From the NCBI RefSeq assembly GCF_020166515.1, contig NZ_JAINZT010000008.1, positions 124,001 through 188,000 on the forward strand: 64,000 nucleotides of DNA. The letters run 5' to 3'. Below are positions 1 through 8,592 of this stretch, piece by piece. The notes under the pieces are model-generated. The model worked only from the letters and a program-made list of their open reading frames with translations, searched no databases and was not told where the DNA came from. The stretch is from Robertkochia flava (GTDB taxonomy: Bacteria; Bacteroidota; Bacteroidia; Flavobacteriales; Flavobacteriaceae). The stretch's first letter is position 1. Each line of letters opens with the position of its first letter. A program made the position numbers and the translations under genes.

Positions 1-2544
1 CTGGAGTTTCCCGATGTAGTGGTTGAGGCCGGAAAAGTAACCGAAGTGAACACCGCTCTGGGAGCAGGAAGTGTCAGTCTTGATGAGGTGGTCGTAACCA
101 CGACGGTACGACGCGACTCAGAGACCGCTTTGTTGTTGGAACAGAAAAAAGCAGTAGAGATCAAGGAGAGTATCGGGGCGCAGCAGCTTACGAAAATAGG
201 AGTGTCGGATGCCGCAACCGCTACCACAAAAATATCGGGTGTAACCACTACAGAAGGTTCCGGTGACGTGTTTATACGCGGGCTGGGGGATCGATACCTG
301 AGTACGACCCTGAACGGACTTCCCATCCCTTCTGATGATGTGGAAAGAAAGAATATTGACCTGGGATTGTTCCCTACCCGGGTTATTCAGAATGTGGGGG
401 TGAGTAAAACCTATAGTGTGGAGAATTATGCCGACCAGGCCTCGGGAACCGTTGATATTTCTTCGAGAGAACTGGTAGGTGACCAGGAGTTCAGCGTACG
501 TCTTCGAGGAGGCGCCAACTCTAACGTTATGGCAAATGCTTCCGGAGATTTCAGGGTCTCCCCAATGCAGAACAATGTTACCCTGGGGTATTACAACCAG
601 GATAACCTGACCTTTAATAATATACTTGATCAGTCCTGGAATACTCAAAAGGAGTCTGCTCCATACAACGGGACCATCGCAGTAACTGCCGGGAAAAAGA
701 TCGGAGACAAATTAAAACTGTTTTTTGCCGGATCTCAATCCATCTCCCATCAGTACCGCGAGGGGATCTTCAAACAATACGATCAGAACTTCCTGGATGA
801 CAGCCTGAACGATGTGACGGAATTTAACCGGAATATAACCACTTCAGGGCTGTTTGATGCTACCTATGCCTTTGATTATAACAATAAGATCAAATTCAAT
901 ACCCTGCTTATCAATACCCTGAGAGATCAGGTATACGAGGCAGGGCGGGACGGTACCGGACTGATCTTTGAGGAGACCAACCCTGCGGAAGGATTGTCTC
1001 AGTTTATTCGCGATCAGAATATCAAACAAACCCGCCTCTGGGTAAATCAATTATCAGGTACCCACCCCTTGTTTAAAAACAACCAGATCGATTGGGCATT
1101 GGGTTACAACCGCGTAGATGCCGATGAGCCTAACCGTATCCGTAATGAGGTAAACTTTAATGAAGAAAAAGTGCAATTGGCCAGAACCGGAGGGTTCCAG
1201 CAGCGTAAGTCGCTTCAGAAAATCGGGGATGATGAGTACAATGCCCGTTTAAAAGACGTAATAACATTCAAGGATGAAGAAGATACACAGATCAGTCTTG
1301 CCATAGGAGGAAGTTTCCGTTATAAGGAACGGAACTTTGTTTCCCAGGTATATGGGGTGGAAGAAGCCTTTACCGATGCAGTAAATCCTCCATCTATTGA
1401 CGATCTGAGTGCCATTTTTATCCGGTCTAATTTCGCCAACGGCTTGCTTGATTTCAATGTGCAGCCTGTAGACCGTTATGAGGCCGACCTGCAATCGCTT
1501 GCTGCTTTTACCAGCCTGAACGTAGGATTGAGCAAATGGAACTTTAACCTTGGATTCCGTTACCAGGATGACGATCTGAAAGTGCGATATGACGTGGGGA
1601 ACATTCCCGGACGTTTGGGAGAGAGCGATAAGGCTTACCAGAATATCTATCCGAGCTTTAACGCGAAGTACAGTTTCAGCGAGAAGAGTGCGATCCGATT
1701 TGCGACCAGCCGTACCATCACCCTTCCGGAATTCAAGGAGATCGCTCCTTTCGAATATGTTTCTCAAACCGGGCAGATCACAAGGGGTAATCCGGACCTG
1801 GAAGCCTCTACCAACTACAATTACGACCTGAAATGGGAGTATTTTCCAAGTGCAACCCAACTGGTCTCTCTGGCGGCCTTCTATAAGGAGATAGAGAACC
1901 CGATCAACAGAACCATCACCAGAGGGGCCTCAGGAATCTTTTCCTACTTCAACACCAGTGATCAGGCCGAGGTTTACGGACTCGAGTTCGAAAGTCGCCT
2001 GGATCTGATAAAATCAGCAGAGGAAATGGCAGGTTTTGATCTGGGACTTAATCTGAACGCTACGCGTATGTGGCACAGCCAGGATCTCAGGGAACTTGTG
2101 GATGAATCTTCAGGAAGAATTATCCAGACCTTCCGTTACAAAGGAAAAACCGAAACCGGATTACAGGGAGCGGCCGACTGGATCTTTAACAGTACCCTGA
2201 ATTTTGAGGCTAAATCTGCAAACCCTTTTACTGCAGCCCTTACCGCAAACTATTCTTCAGACAAGATCTTCTCCCTAGGGGGAGCACCGCTTAATCAGCA
2301 GAACAGTGCTGTGGATTATAATGACGAGATCATTGAGAAAGGGTTTGTGACCCTGGACCTTGTATTAGGAAAGCAACTGGGAGAACACTGGAACCTTCAG
2401 TTCCGGGGACTGAACCTGTTGAATCCTGATATCAGAAGAACGCAATTTGTAAAACCAGGAATGACCGGGATAGAGACCGAGGAGACCGTGAGGTCATATA
2501 CCAACGGATCTGTGTTTTCCCTGGGCGTTCAATACACCTTTTAA
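1..2544 (+). CDS. TonB-dependent outer-membrane receptor (5' end missing)
   Basis: Outer-membrane receptor for TonB-energised uptake. The reading frame is open from the first base, so the start and signal peptide lie outside the window. What remains begins at the end of a carboxypeptidase-regulatory-like domain, followed by a TonB-box-like DEVVVTTTVRR, a plug domain (FIRGLGDRYLSTTLNG) and a long beta-barrel ending in the terminal-Phe signature SLGVQYTF. The plug lacks the SusC-type DGVP motif and the next gene is not a SusD, so this is not a standard glycan SusC. A 48-base gap separates it from the duplicated-domain lipoprotein, which is probably its surface partner. The substrate cannot be told from sequence. 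Confidence 0.9.
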   Translation: MEFPDVVVEAGKVTEVNTALGAGSVSLDEVVVTTTVRRDSETALLLEQKKAVEIKESIGAQQLTKIGVSDAATATTKISGVTTTEGSGDVFIRGLGDRYLSTTLNGLPIPSDDVERKNIDLGLFPTRVIQNVGVSKTYSVENYADQASGTVDISSRELVGDQEFSVRLRGGANSNVMANASGDFRVSPMQNNVTLGYYNQDNLTFNNILDQSWNTQKESAPYNGTIAVTAGKKIGDKLKLFFAGSQSISHQYREGIFKQYDQNFLDDSLNDVTEFNRNITTSGLFDATYAFDYNNKIKFNTLLINTLRDQVYEAGRDGTGLIFEETNPAEGLSQFIRDQNIKQTRLWVNQLSGTHPLFKNNQIDWALGYNRVDADEPNRIRNEVNFNEEKVQLARTGGFQQRKSLQKIGDDEYNARLKDVITFKDEEDTQISLAIGGSFRYKERNFVSQVYGVEEAFTDAVNPPSIDDLSAIFIRSNFANGLLDFNVQPVDRYEADLQSLAAFTSLNVGLSKWNFNLGFRYQDDDLKVRYDVGNIPGRLGESDKAYQNIYPSFNAKYSFSEKSAIRFATSRTITLPEFKEIAPFEYVSQTGQITRGNPDLEASTNYNYDLKWEYFPSATQLVSLAAFYKEIENPINRTITRGASGIFSYFNTSDQAEVYGLEFESRLDLIKSAEEMAGFDLGLNLNATRMWHSQDLRELVDESSGRIIQTFRYKGKTETGLQGAADWIFNSTLNFEAKSANPFTAALTANYSSDKIFSLGGAPLNQQNSAVDYNDEIIEKGFVTLDLVLGKQLGEHWNLQFRGLNLLNPDIRRTQFVKPGMTGIETEETVRSYTNGSVFSLGVQYTF

Positions 2545-2592
2545 ACTTAATTAATATTCAATAAATCTTAATCTTCAAATTAATCTTTTATC

Positions 2593-4569
2593 ATGAGAAA
2601 ATCATTTCTTAAAATTAATGCAATTGCCGCTTTGTTCGCTGCTTTTGCAGTTGTCGGGTGTAGTGACGACGAAGGAACCATAACGGAGCCGCCGGTCATT
2701 GAGGCCGAAAATGAATTAGAGGGAGAGGTCACCGAAGACCTTACCCTGGACGCCACTGTGCCTTACGATCTTACTGGAATCCTTAGCGTTGAGGCCGGGG
2801 TTACCCTGACCATTCCTGCAGGAACAACCATAACCTCAGAAAGAGGTACCGACAAATATATTGTTGTTCAAAAAGGGGGTATGATCGATATCCAGGGTAC
2901 GGCTTCCAATCCGGTGGTGCTTACCTCACAGAACGGTACTCCCGGAGATTGGGGAGGCCTGGTGATCTGTGGAAACGCTCAGACTACGGCAGGAGCCTCT
3001 GATGTGGTTGCTGAGGTAGGCGGACTTTTGTACGGGGGTGATGATCCGGCAGATAATTCCGGATCTATCGAGTACCTGATCATCGAAGGTGCCGGTGCCC
3101 AGATCAACTCTGAATCACAGTATAACGGACTTTCCCTTTACGCAGTGGGATCCGGGACGTCGATCTCCAATGTGGCCATTCTTAACGGAGCTGATGACGG
3201 GGTGGAGTTCTTCGGAGGATCTGTGACAATTACCAATTTGTATCTCGAGAATAACGAAGATGATGCCGTAGACTGGACCGAAGGCTGGGACGGGGGTGTT
3301 ACCAATACCTATGTGCTCCATACCATAGAAGGATTTTCTACCGCTATTGAGGCTGACGGAGACAATGCAAACCCAACTATTACCGACTTTACTGCGGTAT
3401 CTGAAACCGGCGGTCTTGCCCTTCAGTTTAAGAAGCAGTCCGGAGCAACCATTACCGGGCTTTCCCTAACGGGATACGATACCTCTGTAGATCTGCCGAA
3501 TGCTGCAGATCCTCAGAATCCTACCGAAGCAGAACTTTCTGTGATCAAGATCGAAGGAGAGAATGCAGATCCCGGAAAAACCTATACCACTACTCCTACC
3601 GTGGATGTGAACGATTTTGACTGGGTAGCTAACCGCGGAGAAGTTGAAGCAAACCTTCTTCAGGGAACTGTGACCGGAGATGTGGTCCTGGATGCTTCCG
3701 TTTCTTACGAACTAAACTCTTCTTATATCATCGCAGATGGAGGTTCACTAACCATTCCTGCAGGAACTAAGATCACTGCCCGTGACGGCGGTACTGCAGT
3801 TTATATTGCTGTACTTAAGGGCGGAACCATCGATATTCAGGGATCCGAAACCAATCCCGTGATCATGGCTTCAGCAAACGGAAATCCTGGAGACTGGGGT
3901 GGACTTGTAATTTGTGGTAATGCCACCACTACCGCTGGTGCAGCCGATGTTCAGGCAGAGATCGGAGGATTCCTTTACGGAGGGAATGACGACGCCGATA
4001 ATTCAGGTAGCATCAGAAACCTCGTACTTTACGGGACAGGGGCACAGATCAACTCCGAGTCACAGTATAACGGGATCTCCTTCTATGCGGTAGGGTCCGG
4101 AACCACTGTTGAGAACATCGCCATCTACAACGGTTCTGACGATGGGGTGGAATTCTTCGGAGGAACGGTTTCCGCTAAAAATATCTACCTGGAGAACCTG
4201 GAAGATGATGCAGTTGACTGGACTGAAGGATGGAGTGGAACCGTAGAGAACACCTATGTAAGTCATACTCTTGCAGGTTTTTCAACCGCAGTTGAGGCTG
4301 ATGGAGATAACGCCAATCCACAGCTGGTTAACTTTACCGCTGTTTCCAGTGTTGGGGGACTCGCCCTGCAATTCAAAAAGCAGTCCGGGGCCACCTTCTC
4401 CAACCTGTATGTGGAAGGATATGACACCAACCTGGATATGCCAAATGATGGCCCGACTACCAATGTGATCATCGATGGGAATCCGGTGCAGAATGCTACA
4501 GATGATGTATTCGCCAACGGGACACCTCTTGATATCTCAGGATGGAGCTGGAAAGACGCCACCTTGTAG
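2593..4569 (+). CDS. Surface lipoprotein with two tandem beta-helix-like domains
   Basis: A 658-residue exported lipoprotein of unknown ligand. A signal peptide ends at Cys23 in VVGCSDDEG, and the acidic residues after the Cys resemble the Bacteroidota lipoprotein export signal for surface display. The mature protein is an internal duplication: residues about 40-325 and 350-625 align throughout and share NSESQYNG, DDGVEFFGG, EDDAVDWTEGW, EADGDNANP and GLALQFKKQSGAT. Short Gly/Asn/Val-rich turns and strands suggest right-handed parallel beta-helices. It follows the TonB receptor and ends before a strong terminator, so the two probably form one transport unit. The role as an accessory binding protein is inferred from position only. 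Confidence 0.8.
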   Translation: MRKSFLKINAIAALFAAFAVVGCSDDEGTITEPPVIEAENELEGEVTEDLTLDATVPYDLTGILSVEAGVTLTIPAGTTITSERGTDKYIVVQKGGMIDIQGTASNPVVLTSQNGTPGDWGGLVICGNAQTTAGASDVVAEVGGLLYGGDDPADNSGSIEYLIIEGAGAQINSESQYNGLSLYAVGSGTSISNVAILNGADDGVEFFGGSVTITNLYLENNEDDAVDWTEGWDGGVTNTYVLHTIEGFSTAIEADGDNANPTITDFTAVSETGGLALQFKKQSGATITGLSLTGYDTSVDLPNAADPQNPTEAELSVIKIEGENADPGKTYTTTPTVDVNDFDWVANRGEVEANLLQGTVTGDVVLDASVSYELNSSYIIADGGSLTIPAGTKITARDGGTAVYIAVLKGGTIDIQGSETNPVIMASANGNPGDWGGLVICGNATTTAGAADVQAEIGGFLYGGNDDADNSGSIRNLVLYGTGAQINSESQYNGISFYAVGSGTTVENIAIYNGSDDGVEFFGGTVSAKNIYLENLEDDAVDWTEGWSGTVENTYVSHTLAGFSTAVEADGDNANPQLVNFTAVSSVGGLALQFKKQSGATFSNLYVEGYDTNLDMPNDGPTTNVIIDGNPVQNATDDVFANGTPLDISGWSWKDATL

Positions 4570-4595
4570 GATCAGGCATTTAAAGAATATGAATG

Positions 4596-4618
4596 AGCAC
4601 CCTTCGGGGTGCTTTTTT
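4596..4618 (+). terminator. Rho-independent terminator after the receptor/lipoprotein unit
   Basis: A 7-bp stem AGCACCC/GGGTGCT closes a stable TTCG tetraloop and runs into a T tract. It lies 27 bases after the lipoprotein stop codon. Confidence 0.85.
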
Positions 4619-4626
4619 ATTTTAGC

Positions 4627-4634
4627 TACTTTTG
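4627..4634 (+). promoter_or_regulatory. Flavobacterial -7 element before the LuxE-like gene
   Basis: TACTTTTG matches the TAnnTTTG consensus exactly and lies 17 bases before the chosen ATG. No convincing -33 TTG is seen because the terminator occupies that region. Confidence 0.45.
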
Positions 4635-4650
4635 CAAGGTTGATCAGTAC

Positions 4651-5625
4651 ATGAAAAAGGAAAGCATTTTTAACATAAAAGACGAGGCTGATTTCACCAG
4701 GACAGCCCTGGAGGTGTTTCGGTTTCAGTATCGTAATAATCCTGTTTACCGCAAATTCTGTGATTTGCTGAACCGCGCCCCTGAAGATATCCAAGAGGTC
4801 CGGGAGATCCCCTTTATGCCTATAGAGTTCTTTAAAAGTCACCGGGTACTGGGGGGAAACCTCGACGTTGCCGAAACCTTTTCCAGCAGTGGTACCACAG
4901 GAATGCAAACCAGTAAGCATTATGTACATGACCTGAGTTGGTATGAAGAAAGTTTCAGACGGGGATTCGAACACTTTTACGGCCCTGTTAAGGATTATGT
5001 AGTGCTGGCCCTTCTTCCTTCTTACCTGGAGCGTACCGGTTCTTCCCTGATCTATATGGTGAATGATATGATCGAAAAGTCCGGTCATGAGGTCAGTGGG
5101 TTTTTTCTCAATGATCTGGAAGGCCTTGCCGGGTTGTTAAAAGCCCTGGACAGTGCAGGACAGAAGGTGTTGCTCATTGGCGTTTCCTTTGCCTTACTGG
5201 ACCTGGTGGAATCCTTTGATTTTTCCCTGAAGCATACCGTGGTAATGGAAACGGGAGGAATGAAGGGCCGTCGTAAAGAGTTGATACGGGATGAATTGCA
5301 CGGAATCCTGAAGCAGGGGTTCGGGGTGTCAAAGATCCATTCGGAATATGGAATGACCGAACTGCTAAGCCAGGCATATTCTAAGGGCGATGGAATTTTT
5401 AATACGCCACCATGGATGCAGATACGGGTCAGAGATATGGAAGACCCTTTTTCTTACCTCGGCAAAGGCAGGGGCGGGGGAATCAACGTGATCGACCTGG
5501 CCAATATTCACAGTTGTTCCTTTTTAGCTACCCAGGACCTGGGGAGGGCAAAGGAGGAAGGATTCGAAGTTCTTGGGCGGTTTGATAATTCAGATATCCG
5601 GGGGTGTAACCTGATGGTCCTGTAG
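4651..5625 (+). CDS. LuxE/PaaK-like acyl-protein synthetase
   Basis: A 324-residue adenylate-forming enzyme of the LuxE (acyl-protein synthetase) group, expected to activate a fatty acid with ATP and pass it to a protein or carrier. The P-loop-like signature SSSGTTGMQTS is at residues 78-88, and EYGMTELLSQAY near residue 235 matches the second adenylation motif. The start at 4651 is preferred over an in-frame ATG at 4609 because the earlier one lies inside the terminator and before the -7 element. No luxC or luxD homologue is nearby. Similar proteins in Flavobacteriaceae are usually annotated only as acyltransferases, so the substrate is unknown. Confidence 0.8.
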   Translation: MKKESIFNIKDEADFTRTALEVFRFQYRNNPVYRKFCDLLNRAPEDIQEVREIPFMPIEFFKSHRVLGGNLDVAETFSSSGTTGMQTSKHYVHDLSWYEESFRRGFEHFYGPVKDYVVLALLPSYLERTGSSLIYMVNDMIEKSGHEVSGFFLNDLEGLAGLLKALDSAGQKVLLIGVSFALLDLVESFDFSLKHTVVMETGGMKGRRKELIRDELHGILKQGFGVSKIHSEYGMTELLSQAYSKGDGIFNTPPWMQIRVRDMEDPFSYLGKGRGGGINVIDLANIHSCSFLATQDLGRAKEEGFEVLGRFDNSDIRGCNLMVL

Positions 5626-5709
5626 CATTTGAGTCATGCCCTGATCTCACATTAGTCTATTCATCCATACAGTTTTCCCGAAGGGATGGTTTGCTCATCA
5701 GGAATTCTA

Positions 5710-6573
5710 CTATTCGACTTCCGCTTTCAGCTGATCCGAGATGTAGCGATAAAGGATGCCACCTCCGGTGCTGTTGCGTTCATCCGAGATAAACAGGGTT
5801 TGGTTGTCAAAGAAGCAAACAGCCTCTTTCTGGGTGCGGTGTTGCAATGCAATTCTCCGGAAGGGAGGGATGGAATCCTGTTCCAGGAAATTGGGGGCGA
5901 TCCACAGGGAATCATATCCCAGGAGGAGGAGCACTTTTCCGTCCGGACTGATATCCGCTGCGGTGATCTCACAGGTTTCCTGATTCTTGCAGGTGGTGAT
6001 ATCGCCCATCAGAGTAGCCTCGTGCTTCCCCGGGGAAGCAGGAACAGAAAATAAACGGGTGGCCGGACCCTGGTCTTTCTTTACATTTTTAGTGAAAATA
6101 TACAGTCGATCCTTATAGTACAGAAGGGCCTCTGCATTAAAAGGTTGGTTTTTGTCGTGTCCCGGATAAGTGATCTCGATTTCTTCCGCTTCGATATTGT
6201 CTCCGGATATGGTAGCAGGATTAGGGAGTTTATAAATATATAACTGATCTCTTTTAAAGTTGTTGTTACCGATATCTGCAATGTAGATGTTGCCCTGTTC
6301 GTCGGCAGCGAGATCTTCCCAATCCTCATTACTCGCCCCTTTGATGTTGAAATCCTTCTCTATTTTCCCCTGAAGATTTATACCGTACAGGTGGTCCTTA
6401 TTCCCCGAGTCATTGATAAACCAGACCAGGGGAGAACCGGGAATGGTCTCCATACCTGAATTTTCTTCCATGGATTTCGGCAAATAGGTAAGCAGTTCCA
6501 GATGTTCCGGAAGGGGTGTTTTGCAACACCAGATCAGGAGGGTGATGCCAAGTGCGAGGGTATGTGTTTTCAT
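5710..6573 (-). CDS. Exported beta-propeller-like protein of unknown function
   Basis: A 287-residue protein with an N-terminal hydrophobic segment ending in Cys-Cys at residues 16-17. This could be a weak lipoprotein signal, since the residue before the first Cys is Trp, which is unusual. The body has repeated blade-like units such as DEQGNIYIADIGNNN, YYKDRLYIFTKN and SPDGKVLLLLGYDSLWI, as in NHL or SdiA-regulated-type propellers. No catalytic motif is recognised. The ATG at 6573 is chosen over the GTG one codon upstream. It is divergent from the orphan lacI with about 90 bases between the two starts. Confidence 0.65.
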   Translation of the reverse strand: MKTHTLALGITLLIWCCKTPLPEHLELLTYLPKSMEENSGMETIPGSPLVWFINDSGNKDHLYGINLQGKIEKDFNIKGASNEDWEDLAADEQGNIYIADIGNNNFKRDQLYIYKLPNPATISGDNIEAEEIEITYPGHDKNQPFNAEALLYYKDRLYIFTKNVKKDQGPATRLFSVPASPGKHEATLMGDITTCKNQETCEITAADISPDGKVLLLLGYDSLWIAPNFLEQDSIPPFRRIALQHRTQKEAVCFFDNQTLFISDERNSTGGGILYRYISDQLKAEVE

Positions 6574-6663
6574 CACTAAAAATTACAAACAACATTATAA
6601 AATTAAAAGCAATTTCGATATTAAACCCTATTTTTGATGGAATCCAAAGTTTTCTTACGAAAG

Positions 6664-7683
6664 ATGAAAAAGAAGATTACATTAAAAGAGATCTCCAAAC
6701 GGTTTAATGTCTCCATTTCCACAGTTTCCAAGGCCCTGAAAGACAGTCCGGAAATCAGTGAAAAGACCCGGAAGATTATCCAGGAATTTGCCAGGGAACA
6801 TAATTACAAGCCTAATAATATTGCACTGAGCCTCAAGAATCAAAAAACCAAGAACCTTGGGATCGTGCTGCCTGAGATCCAGCATTTTTTCTTCTCTTCC
6901 ATTACCACTGGTATCGAAAAGTATGCTACCCAAAGAGGGTATAACGTGATCATTTGTATTTCAAACGAAACCTTCGAGAAGGAGGTGATCAATATGGAAA
7001 TGCTTGCCAACGGAAGCATCGATGGGTTTATTATGGCCCTTTCCCAGGGTACTGAAAAAGCCGGGGACTTTCACCATATCAATGAGGTGATCAACCGTGG
7101 GATGCCGGTTGTTATGATCGACAGGGTTACCGACCAGGTAGAATGTGACAAGGTCGTGATCGATGATTTTAAGGGGACCTACGATGCGGTAAATTATCTT
7201 ATAGAAAAGGGTAAAAGGCGAATCGCCATGCTTACCATGCCTGATTACATGGGCAGTGTGGGCAAACTCCGGACCGAAGGCTATAAAAAGGCCATTCTCG
7301 ATGCCGGGATCGCCCTGGATGAAAACCTGATCTTAAAGCTGGAGGATTTCTACAGCGGATTCGAACCGGTGGAAGCCCTCTTCAGAGACCAGGAGGTGGA
7401 TGCGGTGTTTGCTGTAACCGAATTCTTTGCCGTGTCGGCTATGAAGATCGCCCAAAAGGCGGGGTACAGGATCCCTGAGGATATCTCTGTGATCGCTTTT
7501 ACAGACGGGATCATCTCCAAAAGCAGCAGTCCTTCTCTCACTACCGTAAGTCAGCACGGGGAAGAGATCGGGGAGCGGGCTGCCCGGTTATTGATCGATC
7601 GCCTGGAAAGTGAGGGTGATGAGGAGCCTCCATATACCAAGGAGGTTGTGAGCACCACTTTGGTAAAACGGGAATCGGCCTGA
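6664..7683 (+). CDS. LacI/GalR-family transcription regulator (orphan paralogue)
   Basis: A 339-residue LacI-type regulator. The helix-turn-helix occupies residues about 5-25 (LKEISKRFNVSISTVSKAL), followed by the hinge (YKPNNIALSLKN) and a periplasmic-binding-protein-like sugar domain to the C-terminus. The start MKKKITLK is chosen because it places the HTH where the family has it; an in-frame ATG at 6637 would add nine residues. By eye about half its residues match the LacI at 37138, including most of the recognition helix (VSxSTVSKAL). No sugar genes lie next to it, so its targets may be elsewhere or it may share operators with the paralogue. Confidence 0.9.
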   Translation: MKKKITLKEISKRFNVSISTVSKALKDSPEISEKTRKIIQEFAREHNYKPNNIALSLKNQKTKNLGIVLPEIQHFFFSSITTGIEKYATQRGYNVIICISNETFEKEVINMEMLANGSIDGFIMALSQGTEKAGDFHHINEVINRGMPVVMIDRVTDQVECDKVVIDDFKGTYDAVNYLIEKGKRRIAMLTMPDYMGSVGKLRTEGYKKAILDAGIALDENLILKLEDFYSGFEPVEALFRDQEVDAVFAVTEFFAVSAMKIAQKAGYRIPEDISVIAFTDGIISKSSSPSLTTVSQHGEEIGERAARLLIDRLESEGDEEPPYTKEVVSTTLVKRESA

Positions 7684-8586
7684 TCATGACCTGTCAATAG
7701 GCAGGTAGATCTCGGCCGTCCACTGCAGGGCATCCCCTCCCATGTTCGGATTGTTGTGATAGATCTCCAGGGGCGTCTTGCTGAAAGGGATCTCTTCTTT
7801 CTCAGCATGCTCAAACAACTCAAACCAGCTTTTGTTGGAAAAACGGTAATCCCCGTTGTATACTGCTTTCAGGGCAGGAGCTTGTTCAATCCTTCGGAAA
7901 AAGATGTCCGGGCTCTCCGGGAGCGAATCCTGTTCCACCAGGGGAAAGCAAAAATCAAACTCAATTATCCTGTTTTTTTCGTCATAGTCACGGATCTTGA
8001 TCATCGGAAAACCATCGGGGGTAAGGTTTTCTGAGGCAATAAATCCGCTCAGGTAGCTGTAGTCTCTCATCATTCGGAAGGCCTTCCTTTCCGGAGTAGC
8101 CTTTGCCCTTGTACAGGCACAGAATTTTCCGGGAGACTGGGTCTCTCCTTCGATACTTAGATGAAACTGCCTGATACTTTCATCGAGAAACTATTTGTAG
8201 TTCTTCACCAGTTCCAGGGTTTGCTCTTCGTACCGGGTATTGCTGAAGGGGATAAGTAGCCTGTTGATCAAGGATTTTCCGGGCTGTTTGATTCCCGCAT
8301 TTATTCCCGTGATCGAATCGTTGATCCTGGTGATGGTCCAGTTTAAAACATAGGTTGCTCCATGGAGGTCTACTTCCTGGGTGAGTTCCTTGTACAGTTC
8401 CGGGTCTTTAATGGCAGAGCTCTCGGGAAGATCGGATACGGCGCTCCAGTTCAGGAGCTCATCATACGCAAGACCTGCACTGGTTTGAGCCTTAAAGTGA
8501 ATATTGTAATCGTTGGGTTTGATGATAAAATACCAGACCAAAAAGATGCCAAAAAGCAGGATAAGGATCTGCAAAACTCGTTTCAT
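7684..8586 (-). pseudogene. GyrI-like/SRPBCC-type protein interrupted by one in-frame amber stop
   Basis: One reading frame of about 300 codons is interrupted only by a TAG at 8193-8191. The N-terminal part has a membrane anchor (residues 5-22) and a SRPBCC-like half ending LVKNYK. After the stop the same frame continues FLDESIRQFHLSIEGE into an effector-binding (GyrI-like) half with FDFCFPLVEQD. The join is what intact flavobacterial members look like, so a single codon has probably mutated (for example AAG or GAG to TAG), or the base is an error. If the stop is real, two separate fragments remain. It is convergent with lacI, with the two stop codons directly adjacent, and lies 6 bases upstream of the haloperoxidase-like gene's 3' end. 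Confidence 0.75.
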
Positions 8587-8592
8587 AGGGGG

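Noticed and set aside
4651-5625. Bioluminescence (lux) locus
   Set aside because: Only a LuxE-like gene is present; there are no luciferase, luxC or luxD genes nearby.
8191-8193. Amber readthrough or a non-standard amino acid in the GyrI-like gene
   Set aside because: No downstream element or suppressor context is visible, and the family does not need a special residue here. Mutation or base error is simpler.
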